Assembly (NCBI GenBank): GCA_947178145.1
Contig: CAMWXE010000012.1
Span: forward strand, 18,315 to 82,314
Origin: an uncultured Lachnospiraceae bacterium
GTDB taxonomy: Bacteria > Bacillota > Clostridia > Lachnospirales > Lachnospiraceae
Direction of reading: 5' to 3'
DNA: 64,000 bases
Part shown: positions 8,992 through 19,356 of the stretch, piece by piece
Layout: each line of letters begins with the position of its first letter
Numbering within the stretch: the stretch's first letter is position 1
The notes under the pieces: generated by a model
What the model saw: the letters and a program-made list of their open reading frames with translations, nothing else
What the model was told of the DNA's origin: nothing
The model's database searches: none
Translations under genes and position numbers: made by a program

Positions 8992-9924
8992 ATGCAGTTC
9001 AGCGTAGACGTTATTGTGTTGACGTATAAGCCCGGAAAGCAGGTTATGGACCTGATTCGGGCGTTGGAAGAGCAGACTTATCCCATAAGGAAAATCATTA
9101 TAATGAACACAGAGGAGCGCTATTTCTACAATCTTTTTTATGGGACTGGTTTTTTGGAAAAATATAAGAATATCGAGGTGCACCACCTCTCAGAAAAGGA
9201 ATTTGACCATGGAAGGACAAGGGCAAAGGCCGTGCAGTATTCCAAATCAGATATTTTTGTGTGTATGACACAGGATGCTATGCCAGTGGATGCACAACTG
9301 ATACAAAATCTGGTGGATGCGCTGATGGGACAGGAGCGTATCGCTGCGGCATATGCAAGGCAGCTTCCGCTTCCTGACTGCCGTGAGATTGAGAAGTATA
9401 CAAGGGACTTCAACTATCCTGATCAGTCGTCGGTGAGGTCTGCGGCAGACGTGGACAGACTTGGCGTCAAGACCTTTTTTTGCTCGAATGTATGTGCGGC
9501 ATATAACAGGGAAATCTATGAGAATATAGGGGGATTCGTCAAAAAGGCCATCTTCAATGAAGACATGGTGTTTGCAGGACATGCGGTCACCGCAGGATAC
9601 CGCATTGCCTATGCGGCGGAGGCGAAGGTGCGCCACTCGCACAATTATACCTGTATGCAGCAGTTTCGCAGAAATTTTGACTTAGGCGTATCACAGGCGG
9701 AGCACCCGGAAGTGTTTGATGTGGTATCCTCAGAGAGCGAAGGTATCAAACTGGTCAAAAACACAATCAAACATTTAGAAAAGACAAAAAAACGATTGCA
9801 GATACCGTATTTAATCATATCAAGTGGATATAAGCTGATTGGATATCAGCTGGGAAAGCATTATCGGAGCCTGCCAAAGGGGATGGTGAGATGGTGCAGT
9901 GCAAGTAAGACTTATTGGAGTTAG
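8992..9924 (+). CDS. Family 2 glycosyltransferase, rhamnosyltransferase-like
   Basis: A GT-2 protein of 310 aa. The start VDVIVLTYKPGKQV, the motif FDHGRTRAKAVQYSKSD with VCMTQDAMP (metal-binding region), and FNEDMVFAGHAV (catalytic ED) are the pattern of dTDP-rhamnosyltransferases of the RfbF type. No membrane helix is evident. A GGGAG site precedes the ATG. It sits after the terminator and 26 bases before glmS, so it belongs to the same functional region but a separate transcript from the LCP gene. The donor sugar is inferred. Confidence 0.82.
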   Translation: MQFSVDVIVLTYKPGKQVMDLIRALEEQTYPIRKIIIMNTEERYFYNLFYGTGFLEKYKNIEVHHLSEKEFDHGRTRAKAVQYSKSDIFVCMTQDAMPVDAQLIQNLVDALMGQERIAAAYARQLPLPDCREIEKYTRDFNYPDQSSVRSAADVDRLGVKTFFCSNVCAAYNREIYENIGGFVKKAIFNEDMVFAGHAVTAGYRIAYAAEAKVRHSHNYTCMQQFRRNFDLGVSQAEHPEVFDVVSSESEGIKLVKNTIKHLEKTKKRLQIPYLIISSGYKLIGYQLGKHYRSLPKGMVRWCSASKTYWS

Positions 9925-9950
9925 GAATCGAAAGATGGAGGACAGGCAAA

Positions 9951-11777
9951 ATGTGTGGAATTGTAGGATATATTGGAAGGCGTGATGCTGCGCCAGTGAT
10001 TTTAGAAGGGCTTTCCAAACTGGAATACAGAGGATATGACTCAGCGGGGATGGCGGTGTTTGACGGAGAGCGGATTGCGATCAAGAAATCCGTGGGGCGC
10101 CTTAAGGTACTCGAGGAGCTGACACACGGCGGTGCGACGATGCCTGGCAATATTGGAATTGGGCACACGAGGTGGGCGACACACGGAGCGCCGAGTGATG
10201 TCAATTCACATCCGCATTACAACGCCGAGGAGACAATTGCAGTCGTTCACAACGGGATTATCGAGAATTATCTGCCATTAAAGGAAAAAATGATCGCAAA
10301 AGGCTACAGGTTTGCCTCAGATACAGACACGGAAGTGCTGGCGCATTTGATTGACTATTATTACAAAGGAAATCCGCTGGAGGCCATCACAAAGGTTATG
10401 CATCGCGTACAGGGCTCCTATGCCCTCGGCATCATGTTTGCAGAGCACCCTGATCAGATTTTTGCAGTCAGAAAGGACAGTCCGCTGATTGTAGGGCAGA
10501 ATGAGGATGGATGCTTTATCGCGTCAGATGTACCAGCGATACTGAAATACACCAGAAAGGTTTACTTTATAGAAAATCAGGAGGTAGTGCGTCTTCGCGC
10601 TGACCATATGCATTTCTACACAGTTGACGAGGAGGAGATTACCAAGGAACCTGTCACGATTGAGTGGGATGCCAACGCGGCGGAAAAGGGCGGCTGCGAG
10701 CATTTCATGCTGAAAGAGATGTATGAGCAGCCAAAGACGGTGACAGATACGTTAGGCCCCAGGATTAAGGACCATGACATCGTGATCGACGAGCTGGGAA
10801 TGTCTGACGAGGAAATACGGGCAATCCATAAGATCTTTATCGTGGCATGCGGATCTGCATATCATGCAGGCGTCACAGGAAAATATGTCATCGAAGGGAT
10901 TGCCCGGATACCAGTTGAAGTGGATGTGGCAAGTGAGTTCCGCTATCGGAATCCGATTCTGGAGGAAGGTACGATGGTGATTGTGATCAGTCAGTCCGGT
11001 GAGACTGCGGACACGCTTGCAGCGCTTCGGGAGTCACAGAAGCTTGGACACAAGGTGCTTGGCATAGTGAATGTGGTGGGCAGTTCGATTGCGAGGGAGG
11101 CAGATAATGTCATGTATACATGGGCTGGTCCTGAGATTGCAGTCGCCACCACAAAGGCATACAGCGCACAGCTGATCGCACTTTACCTGCTTGCAATCAA
11201 GTTTGGAAAGGCGCGTGGGATGTTGGAGGCAGCTGTTTTCCGGAATATGATTGAGGATTTAAAACGGCTTCCGGCACAGATTGAGATGCTTCTGTCCAAC
11301 AAGCAGAGAATTCAGCGCTTTGCCAATCGCTATATCGGGGCGAAGGATGTATTTTTCATTGGACGGGGCGTTGATTACGCGATATCCATGGAGGGATCTT
11401 TGAAGTTAAAAGAGATTTCCTATATTCATTCGGAGGCGTATGCGGCAGGCGAGTTAAAACATGGTACAATATCTTTGATTGAAGAAGGAACACTTGTTGC
11501 GGCTGTTGCCACACAGGATTTTCTTTTTCAGAAAGTGTTGAGCAATATGGTTGAGGTGAAGGCGAGAGGCGCATTTGTGCTGGCAGTTACCAATGAGGGA
11601 AATACCGATATCGAGAAAGCGGCCGACTACGTGATCTATATTCCGAGAACGAACGCGTATTTTACGAACTCACTGGCAATTATACCACTGCAGCTGTTTG
11701 GCTATTATGTGGCAGTGGGGAAAGGCTGTGATGTTGACAAGCCAAGGAATCTTGCAAAGTCCGTCACAGTGGAATAG
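9951..11777 (+). CDS. glmS: Glutamine-fructose-6-phosphate aminotransferase (isomerizing)
   Basis: Makes glucosamine-6-phosphate from fructose-6-phosphate and glutamine, the first step to UDP-GlcNAc. The true start is the ATG at 9951, giving MCGIVGYIG with the catalytic Cys as residue 2 once Met is removed; GGAGG at 9937-9941 is the ribosome site. The 608-aa length is normal. An N-terminal Ntn-hydrolase domain (to about 230; HTRWATHG, NGIIENY) is followed by two SIS domains (ACGSAYHAG, SQSGETADT, GRGVDYAISMEG, ELKHGTISLIE) and the C-terminal DKPRNLAKSVTVE. Only 26 bases separate it from the upstream gene, so no glmS ribozyme fits there. Confidence 0.97.
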   Translation: MCGIVGYIGRRDAAPVILEGLSKLEYRGYDSAGMAVFDGERIAIKKSVGRLKVLEELTHGGATMPGNIGIGHTRWATHGAPSDVNSHPHYNAEETIAVVHNGIIENYLPLKEKMIAKGYRFASDTDTEVLAHLIDYYYKGNPLEAITKVMHRVQGSYALGIMFAEHPDQIFAVRKDSPLIVGQNEDGCFIASDVPAILKYTRKVYFIENQEVVRLRADHMHFYTVDEEEITKEPVTIEWDANAAEKGGCEHFMLKEMYEQPKTVTDTLGPRIKDHDIVIDELGMSDEEIRAIHKIFIVACGSAYHAGVTGKYVIEGIARIPVEVDVASEFRYRNPILEEGTMVIVISQSGETADTLAALRESQKLGHKVLGIVNVVGSSIAREADNVMYTWAGPEIAVATTKAYSAQLIALYLLAIKFGKARGMLEAAVFRNMIEDLKRLPAQIEMLLSNKQRIQRFANRYIGAKDVFFIGRGVDYAISMEGSLKLKEISYIHSEAYAAGELKHGTISLIEEGTLVAAVATQDFLFQKVLSNMVEVKARGAFVLAVTNEGNTDIEKAADYVIYIPRTNAYFTNSLAIIPLQLFGYYVAVGKGCDVDKPRNLAKSVTVE

Positions 11778-11841
11778 AGACACATACTTCTGTGATTTTT
11801 GATGGGTGAAAAATCGAGCGATGAGAAGGAGGTACTTAGAT

Positions 11842-13386
11842 ATGGGAAAGAAAAAATCGACGTTCAAGAATATTATGGTAACGTTGGGATGCACTGTATT
11901 TGCCGGTGTGTACGCTGTGGGCGGGGGATATGTCGTAAGTTCTGTTCTGAGCAGCGATGGCGATACAAGGCCGGCATGGTTGGACCGAGTGGAAATTCAT
12001 GTCGATGAGAGTGTTTCAAACAATGTCTTTGCCGACAGCTCTGCGACAAGCAATGCGATCGCGGAAGCTTCCGGTGTGGACGGAATCAGCAGTGCAGAAA
12101 ATGCGCCGGCAGGGCAGAGTTTGGATGGCGGCGTGAATCAGGGTGGAAATAATGACCTTAATTCTGGGGATTCGCTCCAGAAACCACGATTTGATGAGAA
12201 GGAACAGGAGACAGAAACGGAGACAGAGTCTGAATTAGAGACAGAACAGGAAACAGAGACAGAATCAGAAACGGAGAAAGGTACTGAATCTTCGAAGCAA
12301 ACAAAAGAGAAAGCAGAAGAGGAGAAAGACGAAAGAGATTCAGCAGCGGTAAAACATGTGGAAGTATTGCAGCAGGAAGACTACGCGTTGGCAGTTATGG
12401 CAGATGTGACAGCTGTGGTAAAGGCAGCAATGCCCTGTGTAGTGTCCATCACAAACGAGTATACAGCATATGACTACTGGTATGATGAGGAATATGAAGA
12501 GCAGGTTAACGGCTCTGGAATTATTGTTGCGCAGAGTGATGAGGAACTTCTGGTTGTCACCAATTATCATGTGGTTGAGGACAATAACAATCTGTATGTA
12601 CAGTTTATCGACGACGAGGAAGCAATTGCCTATGTGAAGGGAGCTTCACCGGAGAACGACCTTGCGATTGTCTCTGTCTTTATGGAGGATATGTCAGACA
12701 AGACATTGGAAAGCATCGCAATCGCAGCGCTCGGAGACTCCGACAGCCTTCAGGTGGGAGAGCCGGCGATTGCAATCGGCAATTCGCTGGGGTATGGACA
12801 ATCGGTCACAACAGGCGTCATCAGTGCTTTGAACAGAAATGTGTTTGCAGATGCGTCGGATGTCAACCAGGGCTATCTGATTCAGACAGATGCGGCAATC
12901 AATCCTGGCAATTCTGGCGGCGCACTTCTGAATGTAAAAGGTGAGGTGATTGGTATCAACTCCAGCAAGATCGCCGATTATGTGATTGAGGGAATGGGGT
13001 ATGCGATTCCGATCTCGACGGCAAAGCCGATTATTGAAGACTTGATGAAGCGGGAGACGAGGAAAAAAGTTCCGGCGGAGGAGCGGGCGTTTCTCGGCAT
13101 CACAGGTACCGATGTCATTGAGGAGGCGACTGCGCGGTATGAGATGCCAGAGGGGGTCTATGTATCGAATGTGCTGGAAGACACTGCCGCTGATGAGGCG
13201 GGAATTACGAAGGGAGACATCATAATCTACATAGACGGCGAGAAGATAACACGCATGGCCGAGCTGCAGGGACTGCTGGAATATTACACGGCTGGAACAG
13301 AGGTCGAGGTCGTGTTGATGCGGCCAAACAACGGCGAATATAAAGAACGGACTGTCGATGTGACGCTTGGATATAGAGAAGAATAG
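11842..13386 (+). CDS. HtrA/DegP-like membrane-anchored serine protease
   Basis: Surface quality-control protease, 514 aa. One N-terminal membrane helix (about 10-36) is followed by a long Ser/Asn/Gly then Glu/Thr-rich linker (about 60-180, repeated ETET units), a trypsin-like domain and a C-terminal PDZ domain (about 425-505). The catalytic triad is visible: His243 in TNYHVVED, Asp273 in PENDLAIV and Ser358 in NPGNSGGAL. I chose the ATG at 11842 because AAGGAGGT at 11826-11833 is its ribosome site; the frame opens 12 codons earlier. It follows glmS and precedes the ClpX-like gene by 19 bases, possibly as one stress-linked pair. Confidence 0.9.
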   Translation: MGKKKSTFKNIMVTLGCTVFAGVYAVGGGYVVSSVLSSDGDTRPAWLDRVEIHVDESVSNNVFADSSATSNAIAEASGVDGISSAENAPAGQSLDGGVNQGGNNDLNSGDSLQKPRFDEKEQETETETESELETEQETETESETEKGTESSKQTKEKAEEEKDERDSAAVKHVEVLQQEDYALAVMADVTAVVKAAMPCVVSITNEYTAYDYWYDEEYEEQVNGSGIIVAQSDEELLVVTNYHVVEDNNNLYVQFIDDEEAIAYVKGASPENDLAIVSVFMEDMSDKTLESIAIAALGDSDSLQVGEPAIAIGNSLGYGQSVTTGVISALNRNVFADASDVNQGYLIQTDAAINPGNSGGALLNVKGEVIGINSSKIADYVIEGMGYAIPISTAKPIIEDLMKRETRKKVPAEERAFLGITGTDVIEEATARYEMPEGVYVSNVLEDTAADEAGITKGDIIIYIDGEKITRMAELQGLLEYYTAGTEVEVVLMRPNNGEYKERTVDVTLGYREE

Positions 13387-13405
13387 AATAAAAACGGAGG
13401 GCACA

Positions 13406-15034
13406 ATGTTAGATAACAACTTTGACAACAACGATGAGATCGTGAACATGACAGAAGAGGAGTCCAACACCGATAGCGATAAGGCAGCGGATAAGAAATC
13501 GACGGCTGACGAGTATGAGGAGGAGAGAGAGAGCGAATATGAGGATGTATGCTTTATCTGCAGGCGGCCGGAGAGCAAGACCGGAAGGATGTTTAAGCTC
13601 CCAAATCACATTTCCGTGTGCTCAGACTGTATGCATAAGACGATGGATACGGTCAGTCAGTTTGATTATCAGGGAATGTTGAACAATACGAATCTTAATT
13701 TTGACAAGGACAACGGTAATGGCAAGGATGGGAAGCGACGTTTTCCGAATATCAGTTTTGTCAACATTGCTGATTTGCAAGGGGATGGAGGCATCCCGAA
13801 CAGACAGAAGCTCAAGAAGAAAAAACCAAAGGAAAAAAGGGAGCAGGCGGTATTTAATATCCACGATCTGCCTGCACCACACAAGATTAAGGCGCAGCTT
13901 GACGATTTCGTGGTAGGACAGGATTATGCCAAGAAAGTGATATCCGTGGCGGTATACAATCACTATAAGCGTGTGACAACCGGCACAATGGATGAGATCG
14001 AAATCGAGAAATCCAACATTCTGCTGTTAGGACCGACGGGATGTGGCAAGACTTATATGGTAAAGACGCTTGCGCGTCTTCTCGATGTGCCGCTTGCCAT
14101 TGCAGATGCGACTTCGCTGACGGAGGCAGGGTATATTGGTGACGATATTGAGTCTGTGATTTCAAAGCTGCTGACAGCAGCGGAAAACGATGTGGAAAAG
14201 GCAGAACAGGGGATCGTCTTTATCGATGAGATTGATAAGATTGCCAAGAAAAAGAACACGACGTCGCGCGACGTGAGCGGTGAGTCTGTCCAGCAGGGTA
14301 TGTTAAAGCTGCTTGAAGGTTCTGATGTGGAGGTGCCTGTGGGGGCAAACAGCAAAAATGCCATGGTGCCGCTGACGACAATCAACACCAGAAATATACT
14401 GTTTATCTGCGGAGGCGCGTTCCCCGATCTGGAGGAGATTATCAAGCAGCGACTGACAAAGCAGTCCTCGATCGGTTTTAATGCCGAACTGAAAGACGCG
14501 TTTGACAAGGAGAAAAATATTATAAAGAAGGTGACGATTGAGGATCTCAAGAAGTTTGGAATGATTCCTGAATTTATCGGTCGTCTGCCGATTATCTGTC
14601 CGATGGATAGTCTTACACAGGAGAGCTATATCAAGATACTGAAGGAGCCTAAGAACGCGATATTAAAGCAGTATCAGAAGCTTCTTGAGCTGGATGAGGT
14701 AAAACTCAACTTTGATGACAGTGCATTGGAGGCGATCGCGAAGAAAGCGATGGAGAGAGATACCGGTGCACGTGCGCTCCGTGCGATTATTGAGGACTTT
14801 ATGCTGGATATCATGTACGAGATACCCAAGGATGACAACATTGGAGAGGTGACAATCACGGGAGATTATATCAATGGAACAGGCGGCCCTGTGATTGATA
14901 TCCGCACGGACAAGGTGCATACGAAACAGCCTGCGCATGCATCTGACATGGAGAAGGAGAGTGCACAACCAAAGGAAAATCCCACGGACGATGAACCCAA
15001 AAAGGTGGAGGAGCACAATTTTTATGAGTTTTGA
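13406..15034 (+). CDS. ClpX-like AAA+ unfoldase with acidic N-terminal extension
   Basis: ATP-dependent unfoldase subunit that feeds substrates to ClpP. The 542-aa protein is longer than ordinary ClpX (about 420). An acidic extension of about 46 residues precedes a C4 zinc-binding domain (Cys49, Cys52, Cys72, Cys75). Next comes a linker, then the AAA+ module: Walker A GPTGCGKT (about 209-216), Walker B IVFIDEID (about 270-277), GYIGDD pore-region and PEFIGRLP sensor motifs. The SSIGFNA segment matches the IGF loop that docks on ClpP. The start at 13406 has GGAGG upstream; no clpP or tig lies next to it, so this may be a second, specialised ClpX. Confidence 0.88.
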   Translation: MLDNNFDNNDEIVNMTEEESNTDSDKAADKKSTADEYEEERESEYEDVCFICRRPESKTGRMFKLPNHISVCSDCMHKTMDTVSQFDYQGMLNNTNLNFDKDNGNGKDGKRRFPNISFVNIADLQGDGGIPNRQKLKKKKPKEKREQAVFNIHDLPAPHKIKAQLDDFVVGQDYAKKVISVAVYNHYKRVTTGTMDEIEIEKSNILLLGPTGCGKTYMVKTLARLLDVPLAIADATSLTEAGYIGDDIESVISKLLTAAENDVEKAEQGIVFIDEIDKIAKKKNTTSRDVSGESVQQGMLKLLEGSDVEVPVGANSKNAMVPLTTINTRNILFICGGAFPDLEEIIKQRLTKQSSIGFNAELKDAFDKEKNIIKKVTIEDLKKFGMIPEFIGRLPIICPMDSLTQESYIKILKEPKNAILKQYQKLLELDEVKLNFDDSALEAIAKKAMERDTGARALRAIIEDFMLDIMYEIPKDDNIGEVTITGDYINGTGGPVIDIRTDKVHTKQPAHASDMEKESAQPKENPTDDEPKKVEEHNFYEF

Positions 15035-15674
15035 TTTGAAAAACAGGAAATGCTTTGTCTGTCCACCAAAGTTTAAGAATCGAATGCTCATGATGTTGTG
15101 CGGTGTGACAGCGCAGGGAATGGGGTTGTCGCTTTTAAGGGCGATCAATTTAGGCACTGACCCCTGTTCCTGTTTGACGCAGGGCGTTACGAATTTTGTG
15201 CCCCTGAGTTTTGGAACATGTCAGCTGTTATGCCATTTGGTGACATTTGTCTTTGTGATCAAGTGTGATCTCGGTATGATTGGATTTGGAACGATAGGAA
15301 ATATGTGCTTTCTGGGATACATCTCAGATTTTTTCCGATGGATATGGTCTGTGCTACTTCCCGTGGGATTTTTTGAGGTGACGCGGAATCGGTACATATT
15401 GCTGCTCCCTTCCCTTGCGGTCTTTCTGTTGGGCGCAGCGGCCTACATGTGTGCAGGTCTGGGCTCTTCGCCGTATGACGCATTGCCATTTATCCTGTCG
15501 AAGAGTGTGAAAAAGGTGTCCTTTAAGATTGTGCGCATGCTGTGGGATATCAGTTTTATGGCAGCGGGATTTCTGCTCGGCGGTGATGTCGGGATTGTCA
15601 CGATTCTGGTGGCATTTTTCTTAGGACCAATTATTACATGGATGCAAAAAAAGCTGGAGGTACTAATTGCATAA
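15024..15674 (+). CDS. YczE/YitT-like integral membrane protein
   Basis: A polytopic membrane protein of 216 aa with about five hydrophobic segments. The recurring glycine patterns RAINLGTDPCSC near the N-terminus and CAGLGSSPYDALP in the second half are typical of the YczE family, whose biochemical role is not known. The start is the ATG at 15024, with GGTGGAGGAG upstream, overlapping the end of the ClpX-like gene by 11 bases; the longer frame from 14895 is unsupported. It is translationally coupled to the ClpX-like gene and to the methyltransferase that follows directly. Confidence 0.75.
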   Translation: MSFDLKNRKCFVCPPKFKNRMLMMLCGVTAQGMGLSLLRAINLGTDPCSCLTQGVTNFVPLSFGTCQLLCHLVTFVFVIKCDLGMIGFGTIGNMCFLGYISDFFRWIWSVLLPVGFFEVTRNRYILLLPSLAVFLLGAAAYMCAGLGSSPYDALPFILSKSVKKVSFKIVRMLWDISFMAAGFLLGGDVGIVTILVAFFLGPIITWMQKKLEVLIA

Positions 15675-16511
15675 ATGACAGAACTGGAAGCATATTATAA
15701 CAAATTCAATGAGGAAAAGCGATTCAACTCGCGTCATGGACAAGTGGAGTATCGCGTTTCCATGAAATATATTCACAGATATCTTGAGGAGGCAGAAGCA
15801 AAGCTTACAGATACCGCTGTCCCGGACGGTGAGGCGGATGCTGGTGCAGTCAGGAGTCAGATTAAGCTGCTCGACATCGGAGCAGGGACTGGACGCTACA
15901 GCGTGGCGCTTGCGGAGGAAGGCTATGATGTCACTGCGGTGGAACTTGTAAGGTACAATCTGGGCATTCTGAAGAAGAAGGCGAGCAGTGTCAAAGCGAT
16001 GCAGGGAAATGCACTCAATCTCAAAAAACTTGCCAGTGGCAGTTTTGATGTGACCCTTTTATTTGGACCGATGTATCATTTGTTTGGTTTTGAGGACAAG
16101 AGAAGGGCGCTTCGGGAGGCGAAGCGCGTCACGAAGCCAGAGGGAGTTATCCTTGTGGCTTACTGTATGAATGAGTACAGTGTGATCACCTATGGCTTTA
16201 AGGAGCGGCATGTGCTTGCGTGTATGGCAGATCATCGCTTTACGGAGGACTTTCAGACAATATCAACACCGAGTATGCTCTATGATTACGTGCGCATTGA
16301 GGACATCAATGCCTTGAATGAGGCAGAGGGACTCGAACGGATTCAGATTATCTCGCCGGATGGTCCTGCAAACTACATCAGACCATTTTTGAATCAGCTC
16401 AGTGAGGAAGAATTTGAGGCGTTTGTAACGTATCAGATGGCAGTCTGTGAGCGGGCTGATCTGATCGGAGCAGGCGCACATACGATGGATATATTAAGGA
16501 AAATAAAGTGA
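15675..16511 (+). CDS. Class I SAM-dependent methyltransferase
   Basis: Cytosolic methyltransferase, 278 aa. The SAM-binding motif I LLDIGAGTGRYS is near residue 73, motif II VTAVELV follows, and FDVTLLFGPMYHLF with PEGVILVAYCMNEY marks motifs IV to VI. The ATG follows the previous stop codon immediately and uses GGAGGT at 15657-15662 as its ribosome site, so it is in the same operon. The substrate is unknown; the family includes small-molecule methyltransferases. Confidence 0.82.
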   Translation: MTELEAYYNKFNEEKRFNSRHGQVEYRVSMKYIHRYLEEAEAKLTDTAVPDGEADAGAVRSQIKLLDIGAGTGRYSVALAEEGYDVTAVELVRYNLGILKKKASSVKAMQGNALNLKKLASGSFDVTLLFGPMYHLFGFEDKRRALREAKRVTKPEGVILVAYCMNEYSVITYGFKERHVLACMADHRFTEDFQTISTPSMLYDYVRIEDINALNEAEGLERIQIISPDGPANYIRPFLNQLSEEEFEAFVTYQMAVCERADLIGAGAHTMDILRKIK

Positions 16512-16521
16512 GGAGAACAAT

Positions 16522-19356
16522 ATGGACATAAATCAGGTAACAGAGGCGCTTGACGCACTTTTTGCACAGGAAAAAATAGACGAGATACCACAGTTTTTGG
16601 AGTCACATATTGCGCAGGCCATCGAGGAGGATGCGAAGGATGTACTGCTGACTCTTTACAATGAGATCATTGGATTTTACAGGGAGACGGGCCAGTATGA
16701 GCTCTCAATTGAACATTGTCAGAAGGCGATTGCACTTATGGATGAAATGGGAATACAGGATTCGATTCCCTATGCGACCACGCTGCTGAACGTTGCCAAC
16801 GCGCACCGCGCAGCAGGGTTATTGCAGGAATCACTTGAATTGTACAATAAAGTGCGACCGATCTATGTGGCGCAGCTGGATGAGGACGATATGTACTTTG
16901 CCAATTTTTATAATAATCTCAGCCTTTTGTATCAGGAGATGGGAGATTTTGAGTCGGCAAAGGCACAGCTTGAGAATGCACTGTATATCGTAAATCATCA
17001 GCCAGATAAGCAGTTTGAGGTGGCAGTAACACAGGCAAATCTTGCCAACACCTGCATTGAGTTAGAGCAGGATGATGAGGCGAAAGCGCGGGCAGAGGAA
17101 GCAATCCGCATTTTCGAGGAGATTGGTGTGGACGATGCCCATTACAGTGCGGCATTGTCAGCGCTTGGCAGTCTGTACTATATGGACAAGGACTATCTGA
17201 ACGCATTGCATGCGATGGAAAAGAGCAGGGAATGTGTGAACAAATATTTGGGCACTGATAATATTCAGTATCAGAGACTGAGTGAAAATATAAAGATTAT
17301 CAAAAATAAGATGAAAGAGATCGCTTTGGCGGTAGAACAGGCAGATGCGCAGGAAACAGCCACAGAAGCAGAAAGGAAAGCGGTGTCAGAGACGGCAGAA
17401 ATTACCGCGGATGCTGTGCCAGAGGAGCCGGCAGACGAAACTGAGGCGAGCGAAGAGGCGTTTGATGGGAATGATTTGCCGGAAGGCAGATTGAAGGAAG
17501 ATGATTTGCCTGCACACGAATTGGACGAGGATGCGGTGAATCATGACAATTTGCCGGAGTGCGAATTGAACGAAAGCAGTCTTGACGAAGAAACTGCAGA
17601 GAGCAGTGCGGAATTTGCGGGCGAAGAACCAGTTACGGTACAGGCAGCGGAAGCGCACATCCCGGAAGAATTGGAGGAGCCGGAGGAGATCGACACAGAC
17701 GCATTTGCGTTAGAAATCAAAGGGCTGGAGCTGTGCCGCCGCTATTACGAGGAGTACGGCAGACCAATGATCGCAGAGAAATTTCACGATTATGAGTCAG
17801 TGATTGCAGTGGGGCTTGTAGGAAAGGGATCTGACTGTTTTGGGTTTGATGACACGTTGTCACAGGACCACGATTATGGACCACGCTTTGTAATGTGGGT
17901 TACGAAAGAAGTGTATGAGCAAATTGGTGAGGCGCTTGCAGCGGCTTATGAGGAGCTGCCAAAGAGCTTTATGGGGATTGACCGAATCGAGACATTTCAC
18001 GGCAAGGATCGCTGCGGTGTCATGGTGATTGAAGATTTTTATAAAAATGTGCTTGGATCAAATCTGGTGGGAATGCTTGCGCGCAATCAGGCGTCTCCAG
18101 TGTCTGGCAAGGAGTCTATGGAGACCATCAAGAGCTGGCTTGCAGTACATGATTACGCGCTTGCGGCGGCAGTGAATGGTGAGATATTCCGGGATGATGC
18201 GGGAATCTTTACAGGGTACAGGAAGATGCTGGAGGAATATTATCCTAAGGCTGTCTGGTACCGCAGGATTGCACAGACCTGTGCATTGTTTTCCCAGAAT
18301 GGACAGTATAATCTGCCGCGCATGCGCATGCGTGGACAGCTTGTGGCGGCGGAGCTTGCAAAGGCAGAGTGCGCAAAGCAGGCGATGAAGCTTTACTATC
18401 TGCTGAACAGGACATATGCACCGCACGATAAATGGCTGTTTAAAGGGATGCCGGAAAATCGGCAGATGACAATCGGCGAAGAAGGAATGGACCAGGTGGG
18501 AGTTGCCGAACTGGTCAGGAGAATCAGCCTGCTCCCGGTTGATCGGGCACATGAGTCAAAGCTTACCACAGCCATCGAGTCGCTCGCTGTAATCTTTGCG
18601 AACGAACTTGAGAAAAGGAATATCGTAGGGAAATGTGATCTGTATCTGGATGCCTGCACAAAGGAGATCACAGCAAAGAGTGATGCGCTACTGACAGCAA
18701 TTGTCGCGAATACCCCAGTGATAACAGCGCTTTCGCTGTCGATCGCCAAGGCTGAGTTTGAGGCGTTTGACAAAGTGCAGAATGAGGGCGGCAGGGCAAG
18801 TTGTCAGAACAACTGGCCGACCTTCAAGGTCATGCGCATGAGCCAGTATATGACATGGACAGAGGATATGCTCTTACAATATTTGTATGAGTTTAAGGCA
18901 AACTATGCGAACGGCAGGAATATGATAGAGGAGAAGTATGCCCGCATGATGGAGTCAACGGCGCCGCTTGCGTATGCCGGCTTTGCAGAGCAGCTGCCCC
19001 CAGTCTCCGATGAGAAGAAGGCAATCATGGAACAGGTGATCGAGCTCCAGGTAAAGTGGATGGAGGAGTTTGCAGCAGATTATCCTAATCTGGCAGAGGA
19101 TGCCCGCAGGATACACACATCGGAAGATCTGCCATATGATACATCGTATGAGACTTATCTGAGAGGAGAACTTGGCACCTATTCCGACAGGATGCTTGAG
19201 ATGTATGGGCGGTACATTGTCGAGCATGCGCAGCAGGGGAAAAATGTGGCACGTGAGATTATGGAAAATACAGTCCGGTTTTACGGATATCAGGATTTGG
19301 AGACGGCCAATGCTGCGAAGCAGAATGAAATGTTGGAGGATATAGAAAATGAGTAA
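16522..19356 (+). CDS. TPR protein with DUF4037 and DUF4125 domains
   Basis: A large cytosolic protein (944 aa) in three parts. Residues 1-260 are tetratricopeptide repeats. Residues 270-385 are an acidic, repetitive linker ([25 protein letters not shown]). From about 395 on there is a DUF4037-like, nucleotidyltransferase-related region with [14 protein letters not shown] and QDHDYGPRF, followed by a C-terminal DUF4125-like region ([31 protein letters not shown]). The GSDCFGFDD...DHD pattern suggests a nucleotidyltransferase fold with acidic metal ligands, but no function is established. The stop overlaps trpS by 8 bases. Confidence 0.75.
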   Translation: MDINQVTEALDALFAQEKIDEIPQFLESHIAQAIEEDAKDVLLTLYNEIIGFYRETGQYELSIEHCQKAIALMDEMGIQDSIPYATTLLNVANAHRAAGLLQESLELYNKVRPIYVAQLDEDDMYFANFYNNLSLLYQEMGDFESAKAQLENALYIVNHQPDKQFEVAVTQANLANTCIELEQDDEAKARAEEAIRIFEEIGVDDAHYSAALSALGSLYYMDKDYLNALHAMEKSRECVNKYLGTDNIQYQRLSENIKIIKNKMKEIALAVEQADAQETATEAERKAVSETAEITADAVPEEPADETEASEEAFDGNDLPEGRLKEDDLPAHELDEDAVNHDNLPECELNESSLDEETAESSAEFAGEEPVTVQAAEAHIPEELEEPEEIDTDAFALEIKGLELCRRYYEEYGRPMIAEKFHDYESVIAVGLVGKGSDCFGFDDTLSQDHDYGPRFVMWVTKEVYEQIGEALAAAYEELPKSFMGIDRIETFHGKDRCGVMVIEDFYKNVLGSNLVGMLARNQASPVSGKESMETIKSWLAVHDYALAAAVNGEIFRDDAGIFTGYRKMLEEYYPKAVWYRRIAQTCALFSQNGQYNLPRMRMRGQLVAAELAKAECAKQAMKLYYLLNRTYAPHDKWLFKGMPENRQMTIGEEGMDQVGVAELVRRISLLPVDRAHESKLTTAIESLAVIFANELEKRNIVGKCDLYLDACTKEITAKSDALLTAIVANTPVITALSLSIAKAEFEAFDKVQNEGGRASCQNNWPTFKVMRMSQYMTWTEDMLLQYLYEFKANYANGRNMIEEKYARMMESTAPLAYAGFAEQLPPVSDEKKAIMEQVIELQVKWMEEFAADYPNLAEDARRIHTSEDLPYDTSYETYLRGELGTYSDRMLEMYGRYIVEHAQQGKNVAREIMENTVRFYGYQDLETANAAKQNEMLEDIENE

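Noticed and set aside
9925..9950. glmS ribozyme upstream of glmS
   Set aside because: Only 26 bases separate the genes, far too short for the ribozyme core, and no matching sequence is seen upstream.
12694..13578. 294-codon minus-strand frame
   Set aside because: Antisense to the protease and ClpX-like genes, both well supported; no ribosome site.
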